DNA from: Parietichytrium sp. I65-24A
Lineage: Eukaryota; Sar; Bigyra; Thraustochytrida; Thraustochytriidae
Assembly (NCBI GenBank): GCA_012862575.1
Contig: BLSF01000063.1
Coordinates: forward strand, 124,001 to 188,000
Direction: 5' to 3'
DNA length: 64,000 nucleotides
How positions within the stretch are numbered: the first letter of the stretch is position 1; each line of letters begins with the position of its first letter. Shown here piece by piece: positions 31,692 through 42,054 of this stretch. Under the pieces are notes generated by a model, which was not told where the DNA came from, made no database searches, and worked only from the letters and a program-made list of their open reading frames with translations. The translations under genes and the position numbers were made by a program.

Positions 31692-32342
31692 ATACTCCTT
31701 ACATTGTCGTCTCCAAAGCGGGCTTTGCTGATACGTAATGGTCGGCCGTGTAATTCGAAGGCGCTTGCTTATCATTTTTTGTATTTTGCGCTCCAATTGC
31801 AGTCCGACATGTTGCCGTTGGTCATCTCGCAAATTGAATCAACGAAATTGTCGATGGCTGGCAGTTGGCAACCTGGGAGCCGCTTACTTTCCAGTTGATC
31901 AATAGCAATTGGGCCCAAAGAAACTCATTCGCTATTCCACTCCCTTTGTGGGCTCCGATAGACAATAAAATGTACTTGGAAAAAATTAGAAATAAAGATC
32001 TCGCTTATTGACAGTGAATCAGCGGAACTGATGATGACTGGCAATTCGCAAACATTTCGCTCTTTCACTGTCAATCACCAAAATGTATTCATAAAAGCGA
32101 ATCTGCGCAAAGATAAAGAGTTTTTTGAATGCGAAAGACATTTTTCTAATACGAAGATTTGCTACCTACAGTAGGTGAAAATATTATGCGTCAGGGTCCG
32201 CCAAAACTGGAGCAGCTGTGAGCCAATCGACACGGAACAATAAAAACGTTCACAGCACGCCCAGTGACGGTTCAGGGGAGAAGTTTGGAAAACAGAATCA
32301 TGGGTAAACTCAGACCAGATCGAGACATCCAGAGTCAATCGT
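31692..32342. other. Convergent intergenic spacer
   Basis: About 650 bp between the Dad1-like gene (plus) and the LIM gene (minus). It is AT-rich, with AATAAA at about 31965 and 31990 suitable for polyadenylating the small gene. No coding feature is visible. Confidence 0.55.
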
Positions 32343-32876
32343 CTACCACTCTTCGCCATCATCCGAGTCAACGCCGGTTGCTGCTCTGGACTTGCGCTTG
32401 TCAGCGGCCTCTTCATCCGAGGCATTGGCGATATCCTCCTTCTCTTCATCGTCTTCATCGGCTGCCACACTCTTGGCTGGCTCGGATGCCTTGGAAGATC
32501 GGCGCGAAAGGCGGAGAGACTTGCGCAGAGCCTCGCCAATGCTCGACCGCTTGGACAGACGGCTGGACTCGACCTGCTCTGGCTCCTCAAAAACAGGGGC
32601 AGGGGCCTTCTTTGGGGCAGCATTTGCACCGTACGAGCCGGACATGATCCCAGCACCGATTCCATATCCGTATCCCTTTGGGCCGAACTTGGTCTTGTAG
32701 CAAGTCTGGCAGTATGGCTGCTGGTCCTTGACAAACTGCTTGCCCTGCTCTATTGTTTTGCTGCACGAATTGCACTTGAAGCACCACCGGTGATACACCT
32801 TGTCCATGGCTTTGATCTGCTCGCCAAAGTAAACCCTGTCATCGCAGGTCGGGCACCGCGGAGTGACGCCAAACAT
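32343..32876 (-). CDS. CRP-like single-LIM-domain protein
   Basis: A 177-residue protein. One complete LIM domain spans residues 8-59, with ligands C8, C11, H29, C32, C35, C38, C56 and C59 in canonical spacing (two zinc ions). It is followed by KFGPKGYGYG (63-72), the glycine-rich signature of cysteine-rich proteins (CRP/CRIP). Animal and plant relatives bind actin or act as scaffolds in nucleus and cytoskeleton; here that is inference. The remainder is low-complexity: a Pro/Ala segment, a basic Arg/Ser stretch (RLSRRSS) that could be phosphorylated, and an acidic tail. The frame continues upstream only through a TTG codon; the ATG at 32876 has AAAATG context and fits family N-termini. Animal CRPs often have two LIM domains; this has one. 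Confidence 0.9.
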   Translation of the reverse strand: MFGVTPRCPTCDDRVYFGEQIKAMDKVYHRWCFKCNSCSKTIEQGKQFVKDQQPYCQTCYKTKFGPKGYGYGIGAGIMSGSYGANAAPKKAPAPVFEEPEQVESSRLSKRSSIGEALRKSLRLSRRSSKASEPAKSVAADEDDEEKEDIANASDEEAADKRKSRAATGVDSDDGEEW

Positions 32877-35364
32877 TTTGCCAGAGTCCACAGTCAACCG
32901 CACGACGCAATCAAGCCAAAGCACAACAGACTCGAACTTGGCTCCCAAGTGCGCTCGATGCTATTTCCACGCGCCGATAGGGGTCTGCTGGTCTCCTCAC
33001 GCATCGACTATCATCATGAAACTTTGCATTACAAGCACGTGATCACAAGTAGTAAAACTTATACGGACAAGAAGAGTCCCTCCCCCTACTCCCTCCACCC
33101 TGCCACTAGCTAAGCGCCTCTCTACCTTCTACAAAAGCTGCTTACGCCATTTCTCGACTCGCTGTACTGAATATCTCTCTAATGGCTACGAACACGAGCA
33201 CCTCTAGCCAATGCTGTAGTCTGAGTCATGTCTGTGCCTGCCAGGCCCCCAGCATTCCCTCTTTCGATTCTCTCGATACTTTCAGAACATTCATTATGTG
33301 AACACGGTCTTGGACTTCTTGGACGGACACTCCGTGCACGTGGTACTTGGTACTCTACTTGCTTTACTCGCCGTCAGTACATGTCAGTATTGTCAGTACG
33401 TAGTAGATAGCCAACAGCGCGAGGCGATCCCGGACCAAATCTCTTCTTCCAGCCCGCCTGCCATCGCCTGCCTGCCTGCCTTGCTCCTCTCATACCTCTC
33501 ATCATCTTTTGTCTTTGTCTTCGTATTGTGTTCTCCCCCCCTCCTCCTTGGCTGGAGTTGGTGTCCTTCTCTTCTTCCCTTGGCATCCCTTGGCATCCCT
33601 TGACCCTTTGCCAACCTATGCCAACTGTTCTATGTAACTTACATAAGTTACTCTGTGTACTCTGTATCGAACAGGTGTGCAGAGACGGCTGGAATCGTGA
33701 GTCCGAGTCACGGGCAAGTAGTCACGACGAGCAAGTGAAAAACTCATTCACTCACTCACGCAATGGCAATGGCAAGCAACAGCGAGAATCGAAGGAAGGG
33801 TAGAGATGGGCAGAGCCTCTGAGCACAGACATTGCAACGCACAAGATGGAACGCTTGCAAGTCCGAATCGCATTCATGCATTCATTCCTTCATTCCCAGC
33901 GTTCCCAGCGCAGTCTTCAAAATTCACTGTCAGAGCAGAAAAGAGAATAAAGATACCAAGTTAGATTATTTTACTTGGACCCCTCCCTCATTCCCCTCAC
34001 TCCCCTCCTTCATTCCTTCCTTCCTTTACTGCGCTTGACTATAGTGCGCGTGCTCCAGCTAATTAGGATAATATTATATATATCTTAACGTTCACAGTTC
34101 ACGCCATAAGGAGGCCTACGGCACGAGCCGTGAACGCTTTGTTGTCTTACCGATATAATTACCAGTAATAGGCTTACTACTAGTAGTAGTACCGTGTCTC
34201 GCTACTAGTAGAGAGTAGATAGACTACGACCCCCATGGACCCTTATGGTATATGATATTCAAAGTAATAGAGTCATGGAGCATTGTGGGGAGATTATTTC
34301 GTGCGAAAAGGAGATGGCGAAATGTAATGCATGCTTTTGGCGAAAGGTGATGTGGATTGATGTGGACGATTTTTTAATGGAGAGCTTTGACACCCACGAT
34401 CGTGCGACGCCTGGTTCCGACAGTAAGGTCGAAGGAATGAGATTGTCGTGACGGTGAGTTGCGTGACTTGGGCCTTGTGTTCCTTTTGTGGTCGTTTGTA
34501 TCGTTTGCGCCAGTGTTCCTTCGCGAGATCTCTTGGTTTCGCAACAATCACGAATGATGGAGCTGGTCCGAAAAAATTTGTCTTCACTGTCGAATCTAAC
34601 CGCGTACCATTGCAGGCTCTGAAAGGCAGTGTCTGCAGTGTCTCTGAATTTAGTAACTAGTCCTCCAACGGACGAAGAAGGGTTTCCGAACAAAGCAAGA
34701 CCTCTTGAACCGACACCCCAACTTTACGCTGCAGTTCGTGGCTCCACTTAAACTGAACCGACCCTTTAAACATCTTCAAACGAAAAAGAGGAAAAGCTCC
34801 TATAAGAGAACCCTCAGGTGTGCCCCACGCACCTTGTTATCCGCTGATGTATCCTGCGTCTCCAAATGTGCCGTGAACTGCGATGCAAAATTGGCCAGGA
34901 CGGTCAAGGATTGCGGATCGGAAAACTCTTCACCACAGAACTTGCTAGTTCGCAGATGTTCGCAGAGCGCACGGTACTGACAGTGAGAACCTGTGCACCT
35001 GGAGCTCAGTGCGCTGTTCGAAGAGACCCCGAGATAGAACGAGGAATTGTTGAACAGTGAGTGTGAATATTTGAGAGGCTGGGCAGCACGTTTCCTCGCA
35101 TCGGGGTCCCACACTCGGGCCCCTTGGCACCTTGCGAACTCTCTCGAGCCGTCGATATCAGTCGCTTGCAAATGAATGCAAATGCAAATGAATGCAAATG
35201 CAAATGCAAATGCAAATGCAAATGACGTTGGCATTCGAGAAGCGCGTGCGAATGCAAGCGGCTTTCGAGACCACCGCCTGCGACCTCTGCAACCTCTGCG
35301 ACCGCCCGGGTTCCGTGCAGCTCGGCATTCCGGTTCCAGCAGCACCTGTTGCACCTGTCCTCAA
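32877..35364. other. Large divergent intergenic region
   Basis: About 2.5 kb between the LIM gene (minus) and the methyltransferase-like gene (plus). It contains CATT/CCTT-rich simple sequence (33870-34030), ACTAGTAGT-type palindromic runs (34165-34215), an AT-rich patch at 34070 and the hexanucleotide array at 35166. At 34440-34515 a GTGAGT...CAG segment looks like an intron, but the flanking frames do not join into a recognisable protein. Confidence 0.45.
35166..35224. repeat. (AAATGC)n hexanucleotide array
   Basis: Tandem AAATGC with two GA interruptions, giving seven copies of the octamer ATGCAAAT starting at 35176, 35182, 35192, 35198, 35204, 35210 and 35216. It lies about 140 bp upstream of the chosen start of the methyltransferase-like gene and can be read as Asn-Ala repeats in that gene's frame. 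Confidence 0.9.
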
Positions 35365-37374
35365 ATGCTGCGTGTGAACTCCAATTCCAAACCAGCCAGC
35401 CGCTCGTCAGAAGAGCCAACGTGGCAGTTGGCAGTCTGCAGAGTCTGGACATGTCCAATCATCATGCGGTCGCTGGAGTTGTGCAAGACGAGCGAAGCAG
35501 TGGAGAGCGTGGCACGTGCGCTGCTAGCCGCCGCGCTGGACCATGGCAAAGGCAATCCGCCGCTGGCGCTAACGCTGACGCTGAGCAAGCTGGCGCGCTG
35601 CGAGTTGCCGGAACGATCCTTGAGGAAGGCGCAACTGGCATGGCAGACAGCTCTGCCGCGCGAACGTTCCGCGCTCGAGGCAGCAGGCGTGAAAGGCCGC
35701 AAGAGGCGGAGACGAGAAGGCCTTGCGAGCTGCGAAGAGAATGCGGGACTGCTGCTGGAGACCAAGGGCCGCGCCGGAGCCGCGAGACGGAGGAAGAGAA
35801 GCGAGGAGACAGGGAAACCGGCGATGATGGACGCTGGCGTGAGACTGAGCGAAAGCATGGTGTGGGAAGGCAGCCGCAGCTACTATGAGGAGCTCGGCGC
35901 GGAGGCATGGATCAAGAATGACGTGCCGTTCGCAATCACGTCGTCAGCTTTCTGCGTGGAGTGGCATGCCGCGTTGGTCGTGCAGTTCGTGGAGCATGTA
36001 GCTTCGGCGACTGAGACTGAGACAGAGACTGCCACTGCCACTGTCAATGCCACTGCCAATGCCAATGCCACTGCGTCGCGTGTGGAGGAGATATTGGTCT
36101 TGGACGTTGGGAGCGGGCACGGGTGCCTTGCGTTTCGGCTTGCCTTGCGTCTTCGAGATTGGTGGGAGACTTCGGGCCGTCGCCGCGAACTCGCCAAGCC
36201 GGTGGTGGTCATGACGGATTTCCATAGTTCTATAGCTCGGATTCACGAACAGAGGGATGAGAGGTTTAAGGACCTCCTGTCGAGTGGGTTTCTTGACTAT
36301 GCGGTTCTGGATCTCAGGTCGCTTGCCAAGGGCGGTGAGCAAAAGGGCTTGTCGCTCAATCTCTTGGGTTCAGAAAGAGAGTTGGAGAGTCTTGGCGACA
36401 CGCCTCTGGTGATGATAGGCAATTACATTATCGACTCGCTGCCAATCGATGTCGTTCGACGACAAAACGTCGATGAAGCGTTGGAATGGTGCCATGTCAC
36501 CAGCTGGAACCAGGTCTGCCCAAATCTTAGTGACGAGAAAACGCGCATCAACCCCAATTCGATGGAGTTTGCTTTCGCTCGTGGCACGCTATTGGAACAA
36601 GAAATTGGTGCCACGGCAGTAATCGCGGGCAATGAGACTGCTCTTATTCCGACCATAGCCTGCCAGGCACTCTTCAAGATCGCTGACGGACTAGCTCCGC
36701 GTCTGTTTTGCATCGGCGACAAAATGTGCGACTCGAGAGCAAACCAGCTCGCCTGGGAGAATGGCCTTCCCGGTTTCGACTCTCATGGTGACCGTGGGTG
36801 CGTGTCCTGTTCTGTAGACCCATTTATTTTGGAGGAGCTGTTTGCATCTCGATATCCCGGAGCAACCTTTTGGGGTCATGAAAATAGGTATGCGGCATCT
36901 TTTGCTAACAGTGTGTTCTCTGTCCGCGCGCCAGGCTTCGATCAACGTATCTTGAATCATGTATCTGTAGAATCGTTCTCGGTGGCCGACTTTGACGGAC
37001 TGCGAGGTTGGCTGATGGAGTGCCACGACGTGAGGAAGCATGTCTTGAACACTTTGTCAGTAGATCAGTTGGTTGCACTTCTGGAACTCAGTCGCTTTGA
37101 CTTTGAGTTTTTCAATGGCCTCAAGTGGGAAATCCCTCCACTGTTAGCAAAGAGTGAGCAGGTTCGAGACGCCGCCATGAGATGCTTCAAGTCGCGAGTA
37201 CCTGACTGGTTTCAGCCACGACAGGTTCTAGAGATGGCAAGCTGGCTATACGCCGTAGGAAGGAAGGAAGACTCGAGCGAGATTTGTCGCTTAGCGATAG
37301 GTGCCAAACTCTGCTTTGATGAGCCTGCAGTGGCAAACAGGTTTCGCAAGATTCTCTCCAAGTGCGGCAACTAG
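35365..37374 (+). CDS. SAM-dependent methyltransferase-like protein of unknown substrate
   Basis: About 669 residues from the ATG at 35365 (CAAATG context); the ATG at 35464 (636 residues) is an alternative. The open frame reaches 35176, but that extension is repeat-derived. A central YYEELGAEAWIKNDVPF block is followed by a Rossmann motif I (LVLDVGSGHG, about 210-220 of the shorter form), VVVMTDFHSS, and VMIGNYIIDSLPIDVV, which resembles a motif IV/post-IV region. The layout recalls a little-studied bacterial/eukaryotic family of methyltransferase-like proteins with 'FYEELG' and 'NY.fDS.P' motifs, often with TPR-like C-termini. The C-terminal 200 residues here are helical and could be TPR-like. 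A Thr/Ala/Asn repeat encoded by a microsatellite (about 36005-36075) lies just before motif I. Substrate unknown. The gene converges on the helicase gene, with 127 bp between their 3' ends. Confidence 0.75.
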   Translation: MLRVNSNSKPASRSSEEPTWQLAVCRVWTCPIIMRSLELCKTSEAVESVARALLAAALDHGKGNPPLALTLTLSKLARCELPERSLRKAQLAWQTALPRERSALEAAGVKGRKRRRREGLASCEENAGLLLETKGRAGAARRRKRSEETGKPAMMDAGVRLSESMVWEGSRSYYEELGAEAWIKNDVPFAITSSAFCVEWHAALVVQFVEHVASATETETETATATVNATANANATASRVEEILVLDVGSGHGCLAFRLALRLRDWWETSGRRRELAKPVVVMTDFHSSIARIHEQRDERFKDLLSSGFLDYAVLDLRSLAKGGEQKGLSLNLLGSERELESLGDTPLVMIGNYIIDSLPIDVVRRQNVDEALEWCHVTSWNQVCPNLSDEKTRINPNSMEFAFARGTLLEQEIGATAVIAGNETALIPTIACQALFKIADGLAPRLFCIGDKMCDSRANQLAWENGLPGFDSHGDRGCVSCSVDPFILEELFASRYPGATFWGHENRYAASFANSVFSVRAPGFDQRILNHVSVESFSVADFDGLRGWLMECHDVRKHVLNTLSVDQLVALLELSRFDFEFFNGLKWEIPPLLAKSEQVRDAAMRCFKSRVPDWFQPRQVLEMASWLYAVGRKEDSSEICRLAIGAKLCFDEPAVANRFRKILSKCGN

Positions 37375-37501
37375 CTAGCAAGACGTCAAAATTAAGTGTG
37401 CATAGAGCAGTTATTATTTAAAAGAACTTCAACCAGAAACGAGGTTGGCTTGTTATAGTAATCAATCAACTTAAGCTGCTCAAGAAGTTCTGCGCTTGCT
37501 A

Positions 37502-39043
37502 CTAGACGCTCAACTTTGCTTCCAGCTCTGCAGTTAAGTTGTCCACACTCAAAACAGTTCCCTCGTCGCCAAGACGGAGTCTGTTTCGCCGCTCCTCCTC
37601 CTTCCTCCTAGCAGGAAGGCAAACAAGGCAATGCGTTTGTCTCAAGTCACGATGGAGCAAAGCATCGCATTTCACACCTCTGCAATACTTTACAAGTTTC
37701 TGCATACGAGCAAGCTTTTCCTTTTGCTGGGAGCTCGGTCCCTTAGAAGACGTTTTCTTCTTCTCCTCCTCCTCCTCCTCCTCGGCTTCAAGCTTGTCCC
37801 AATCAAAGTCGAGTGGGCCGTCTACAGGTCCGTGACGGAAAACATTACCGACTTCATCAAGAACTGTACAATGGGTCTTATTCTCCGCAATTCGCAGACC
37901 ACGGCCTATTTGCTGGATATACAGCCCTCGCGACTCTGTAGGCCTCAGCAGCACTACCACTTCTATCGAGCGCAAGTCGAAGCCTTCGGACAATACTCCG
38001 ACCGAGCAGAGTACCGCAATGTCTAGGTCCTCCAAAGCACTAAACAACCGGAGTCTCTCCTTTTCGGAGGTCTTGCCATCGACATGGGAAGCAGCCACAC
38101 CAGCTTCCTTGAACAAGTCGACAATTTTCTTCGACTGCTTGACACTCGAGCAAAAAACTATGGTTCTCTTTTGGTCACACAGCTTGCGCCATCTCTTTAT
38201 CACCTGACTGAGGTACTCCTCCGCCTCGGCGGCCTTGGAGGACATTTTTCGATTTCTAAGAGTCGGACCAAGGTGCCAAACCGGCACCAGATACTTGTCG
38301 TGGATCATCTGTGGGACGGCAGGACCTCTGACCAGAGCCGTAAATACTTGAGAAAGCTCTTCGCCGACCTTCATCCTGAAAGGAGTCGCTGTTAGGCCAA
38401 CAAGTGCGGCTTGTTTGCTGCATTCTAGCAGGGCTTTGTACTGCTTGGCAAGCATGCAGTGCGCCTCGTCCACGATGACAAGCCCGACTTTCATTGCCTC
38501 GAGCTGGACGGCCACTTGCTCTTTGCTCTTACTCTTGAACAATGTCTGCACGGACACAATTTGAACCGGGGCGTCAGCATTTTCGGGATACTTGGACTTG
38601 ATAAATCCATGTGAAAGGCCGAACTTTTCGAAGGTCTGGGCAGTCTGGTCAACCAGCGCATTTCGATTGACCACAAAAATCGCACACCTTTTCTTCTCGT
38701 TCGCAAGATACTTTTGAATCACTTTGGACGCCACCATGGTTTTGCCTCCTCCTGTGGGGAGGTAAGCCAGCGCTCTGACATTCTTGCTTATCTCTTCGAG
38801 CAGCTCCGTCACCATCTCTGCCTGGTATCCTCGCAGCTGCGGCTCCTTAGGTTTGATCTCAAGTTTCCCAATTTTCTCCAGAACGTCAACGAGGTCCTCT
38901 TCCTCCTCCTCTTCACCTTCATCCGCGTCAGTGCCATCTTCGTCTTCATCTTGCCGGCTGCTCTGTCCCACTAGCTCATCCATTTGGCCAGAGTCTCCAT
39001 TCTGCCCAGCGACACTCGAGGTCGGCTGATCCACCGACGGCAT
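37502..39043 (-). CDS. Superfamily 2 DEAH-box helicase (Irc3/SSL2-like)
   Basis: A 513-residue ATP-dependent nucleic-acid helicase. After an acidic N-terminus (about 32-50) come LRGYQ (70-74, Q-motif-like), Walker A PTGGGKT (96-102), motif II DEAH (192-195), motif III TATP (218-221), motif V SEGFD (352-356) and motif VI QQIGRGLR (377-384). This compact two-RecA-domain form resembles bacterial and phage DEAD/DEAH helicases, yeast mitochondrial Irc3 and the XPB/SSL2 core. No clear mitochondrial targeting peptide is visible, since the N-terminus is acidic. The C-terminus has an Glu/Lys-rich linker and a possible zinc site (C454, C459, C472, C475). The substrate (DNA or RNA) cannot be decided. 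ATG at 39043. Confidence 0.87.
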   Translation of the reverse strand: MPSVDQPTSSVAGQNGDSGQMDELVGQSSRQDEDEDGTDADEGEEEEEEDLVDVLEKIGKLEIKPKEPQLRGYQAEMVTELLEEISKNVRALAYLPTGGGKTMVASKVIQKYLANEKKRCAIFVVNRNALVDQTAQTFEKFGLSHGFIKSKYPENADAPVQIVSVQTLFKSKSKEQVAVQLEAMKVGLVIVDEAHCMLAKQYKALLECSKQAALVGLTATPFRMKVGEELSQVFTALVRGPAVPQMIHDKYLVPVWHLGPTLRNRKMSSKAAEAEEYLSQVIKRWRKLCDQKRTIVFCSSVKQSKKIVDLFKEAGVAASHVDGKTSEKERLRLFSALEDLDIAVLCSVGVLSEGFDLRSIEVVVLLRPTESRGLYIQQIGRGLRIAENKTHCTVLDEVGNVFRHGPVDGPLDFDWDKLEAEEEEEEEKKKTSSKGPSSQQKEKLARMQKLVKYCRGVKCDALLHRDLRQTHCLVCLPARRKEEERRNRLRLGDEGTVLSVDNLTAELEAKLSV

Positions 39044-40332
39044 TCCTCCCTTTCTTTATGTTTTCGCAGCCTCCAGTTCCCAGTTTCCCGACGATGATGA
39101 TCCAGTCCCGGTGTGTGTGTGGTCTTTGCTTTCGGGTTGCCTCCTCGTTGCGGTGGACAATTAGGACAAGTACGTTCACCGACACTGCGCAGTCGCAGTT
39201 CTGTCGATGTGGTTCGTGCACTGCGCTTGGTCTCAAGTTTGTCCACCTTCGTCCTCTCGCTACTCTCACTTCGCCAATACAATGCACAATTGAATGACCT
39301 TTACCAAACGATTGTTGGTTTGACAAACTTTGGTTTCACTGTTTGATTATGTTTGATTAGTTTGATGATTTGATTGACTGTGTTTTGATTTTGATTGTTG
39401 CTCAACACGCTACTCTAGCCTAGACTCTTCTATCTATTTGGTTAGCTGAGACGTAGTGTTTATGTGAGTAGTGGGAGTAGTGGGAGTAGTGGGAGTGGGA
39501 ACCGAGTTCGAGAAAAGTTGGGAGGAAGGTGGTTGAATGGCACTGAGATCAGAGTAGATTTAACCGTAAGGTATTGGAGCTCGGGGCCGGTTCTGGAGAC
39601 GGAACCCGGCGCAGAACGCTTTCAATTGTCGTCGATGTATAGTAGTTGTATTAAATGTTGTAGCAGTTGTTAGCAGTTCCAAAAATCTGGCGGTTTGTAA
39701 TTTTGAGATTTCAATCAACAAGAATAAGTTGAATGAACTCAGAGTCAGTACTCACAGTCAGTACCGGCAAGGCATCGGCTTCCAGAGTTGTCTGCACTTT
39801 TAAAAATGTATAAGATCAAGAAGAATGGATACAGATACAGTTTCATTCAAGTTCAAGTTCACTTTTCTGAAAAAGATTCACTCACTGTCGTCGATTTTGA
39901 ATCAATCAATCGATCGACCACTCATTGATTAACAACGTTGAATCCGCGAACAGCAATGCCGTCAAATGCGTCACCCCTTCGACCAATCAATCAATTGAAA
40001 TCAATCAAACAAACAACTTGAATCCAATCAATTCATGTAAAATCGTTGTCACATTCCAGTCAAAAGTCAAAGCATTTGACTGTTCTACTGTAAAGCAGTC
40101 CAATGTGGGACGCACAGAGCACGCCGTGTACTCGAGTACAGTGCAAGTGCCAATACCGTACTGCGAGTACGCTTGGGTGTTAAGGGAGGTTGGACCTCCT
40201 GAATTGGGGACTGATTGGCTGACGGGCTGGGAATTGGAGCTCACTGACTGCGGGATTGGCTTGCTTGACGCTGTCTCTCTCGGTCTCTGCATTGCTGAAT
40301 GCAAGTCGAGTTTGCAGCGAGATAGCGTGGGC
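39044..40332. other. Divergent promoter region between helicase and NEK-like kinase genes
   Basis: About 1.3 kb serving two diverging genes. It holds a G-rich repeat, an ATTTTGATT/TTTGATTAG-rich stretch (39330-39400) and CAATCAAT runs (39895-40015). The kinase frame stays open upstream to 39925 but without any ATG between there and 40333, so that part is treated as non-coding. Confidence 0.55.
39473..39499 (+). promoter_or_regulatory. Potential G-quadruplex (four GGG runs)
   Basis: Four GGG runs are separated by loops of 6, 6 and 3 bases (GGGAGTAGT repeated, then GGGAGTGGG). It meets the usual sequence rule for an intramolecular G-quadruplex and lies in the divergent promoter region, about 430 bp upstream of the helicase ATG. 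Confidence 0.6.
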
Positions 40333-42054
40333 ATGATGCAGGGATTGCAAGGATTGCAGGGGTACGACGTGCAGCGTGAAATCGGGGCTGGGACTTTTGG
40401 GAAGGTATTCTTGGCGCGCAGAGAGGCCGATGGCGCAGAAGTGGTTGTGAAGAAGGTTCGTCTGGACGGTCTTTCCGTGGCGGAGCAAGAAGAGAGCACG
40501 CGAGAAGCGCATGTGATGCTGGCCGTGGACGAGCACGAAAACATCGTCAAGCACATCGAGTCGTTCATTGAGAGCGGCTGCCTCTGCATGGTGATGGAGT
40601 TCTGTCCGGGAGGTGATCTTGGAAAGCTCATCAAGCGGACGCGAGACGCGGGCGAGAGCTTCTCGGAGGAGTTCATTTGGAAGGTACTCGTTCAGGTCGG
40701 TCTTGCCCTGGAGCACCTGCACCGCCACAGAGTGCTCCACCGAGACATAAAGCCAGAAAACATATTTTTAGATCAGGACGCTAGAGTCAAGGTGGGCGAC
40801 TTTGGACTAGGCAGACTCATGAGCACCCAGTCCAGGCACGCGAGAACCACAGTTGGTACGCCATTGTATTTCAGCCCAGAGCTGTGCAAAGAGGACGCAT
40901 ACGATGAGCGGACTGACGTATGGGCTCTCGGATGCCTCGTGTACCATCTTGCGGCCTTAAAGCCCCCGTTCATTGCCAAGAACCCTATTGCACTTGCTCA
41001 CAAGATAGTGCACTCTCCCATCCGTCCAATTTCCTCCAAATACAGCTCAGACCTGCATTTTGTCATAAACCGCATGCTTGAGAAGAATGCTAACAAGCGG
41101 CCAAACGTGGCACAGATATTGAACTACGGTCCGACCAAAATTCACCTCATGGAGGATAAAATGTGCCTGTGGGAAAAAAATGTGCTAGAGACATGTCATC
41201 GTCGGGAAAAACTAATGGTAGAAGAGATCACTTCGCTCAAGCTCAAGCTTGAAGCTTGCGAGGAAGAGATGCGACAAATGCGAGCAAGCCACGAGTCCAT
41301 CGTACTGGCCGCGCAGACGGCTGAGCGGACTGCGAGACGCGAAGCTCGCGTGCTTGAGGAAAAACTTCGCCGGGTCCTCCTTGAGAGCAACTCCGTTGCT
41401 CAAGAGATTTGCACGCCGACGGAAACTGCACGCCAGACTGCTGGCGGTCGCAAAATGCGTGCAACGCCAACGAATTCGAAGCTTCCTGCCAAAATACCTC
41501 TGCCTAAAGTGCCCGGCACCTCAGCGGGTGGCGCGGATGGTCGGCGAACGAGTAGCAGTGGCGCGAAGACATCCTGTGCCGAACAGATCGCAACGACAGC
41601 TACAGCATACCCCGGAAAGCAGCTTGGATCTGAGAGCGCGGAAGCGAACCAGCCTGCAAAGGCAAGGAAAAGGGTTTCGGGCGCGAAGGAGAAACCCCCG
41701 TCTGCGCGTCGTACCAGCCAACATTCAAAGACTTCACGGCGCGCAAGTCTCACGACGAAAGCCCTACTTCAAAGCCCCCCACTGTCTAAAATAATACTCG
41801 AAAGCTGTGAACCGAGCCCATCCCCACCACCTCCGCCACCGCCACCAATGTCGCAGCTGGAGACGAGTGGCCATACTCTGGAGTGCAACGCACCAGAAGC
41901 TACTGTGGAGGAGAGCGAAAAGGAAAACTTTCCTTTCTCTGTGCGAAGGAATTTGTTCCTGCCTGCGGTGCCGTCCCCACTCAAGCTGCCTGGCCCTGCA
42001 CGCCGGGTCCCTTCTTCATTCTGTCTGTCCGAAGAAGACAAGCTCCTAGATTAG
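40333..42054 (+). CDS. NEK-like serine/threonine protein kinase
   Basis: 573 residues. The kinase domain (about 11-265) has the glycine loop GAGTFGKV (18-25), VVVKK with the ATP-anchoring Lys near 40, HRDIKPEN (136-143), DFG (156-158), GTPLYFSPE (175-183) and DVWALGC (196-201). All catalytic residues are present, so it should be active. HRDIKPENIF, GTPLYFSPEL and the coiled coil after the domain (about 285-352) are typical of the NIMA-related (NEK) family, which regulates cilia length, basal bodies and mitosis. The long C-terminus is basic and Ser/Thr/Pro-rich with eight prolines in a row. It ends with an acidic LSEEDKLLD. The first ATG in the frame is 40333, immediately followed by a second; upstream codons lack ATG. 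Confidence 0.87.
   Translation: MMQGLQGLQGYDVQREIGAGTFGKVFLARREADGAEVVVKKVRLDGLSVAEQEESTREAHVMLAVDEHENIVKHIESFIESGCLCMVMEFCPGGDLGKLIKRTRDAGESFSEEFIWKVLVQVGLALEHLHRHRVLHRDIKPENIFLDQDARVKVGDFGLGRLMSTQSRHARTTVGTPLYFSPELCKEDAYDERTDVWALGCLVYHLAALKPPFIAKNPIALAHKIVHSPIRPISSKYSSDLHFVINRMLEKNANKRPNVAQILNYGPTKIHLMEDKMCLWEKNVLETCHRREKLMVEEITSLKLKLEACEEEMRQMRASHESIVLAAQTAERTARREARVLEEKLRRVLLESNSVAQEICTPTETARQTAGGRKMRATPTNSKLPAKIPLPKVPGTSAGGADGRRTSSSGAKTSCAEQIATTATAYPGKQLGSESAEANQPAKARKRVSGAKEKPPSARRTSQHSKTSRRASLTTKALLQSPPLSKIILESCEPSPSPPPPPPPPMSQLETSGHTLECNAPEATVEESEKENFPFSVRRNLFLPAVPSPLKLPGPARRVPSSFCLSEEDKLLD

Noticed and set aside
34230-34700. Possible spliced plus-strand gene (frame from 34276, GTAAGG or GTGAGT donor, GCGCCAG acceptor near 34515)
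   Set aside because: The splice signals look plausible, but joined frames soon hit stops and match nothing I recognise. RNA reads would decide.
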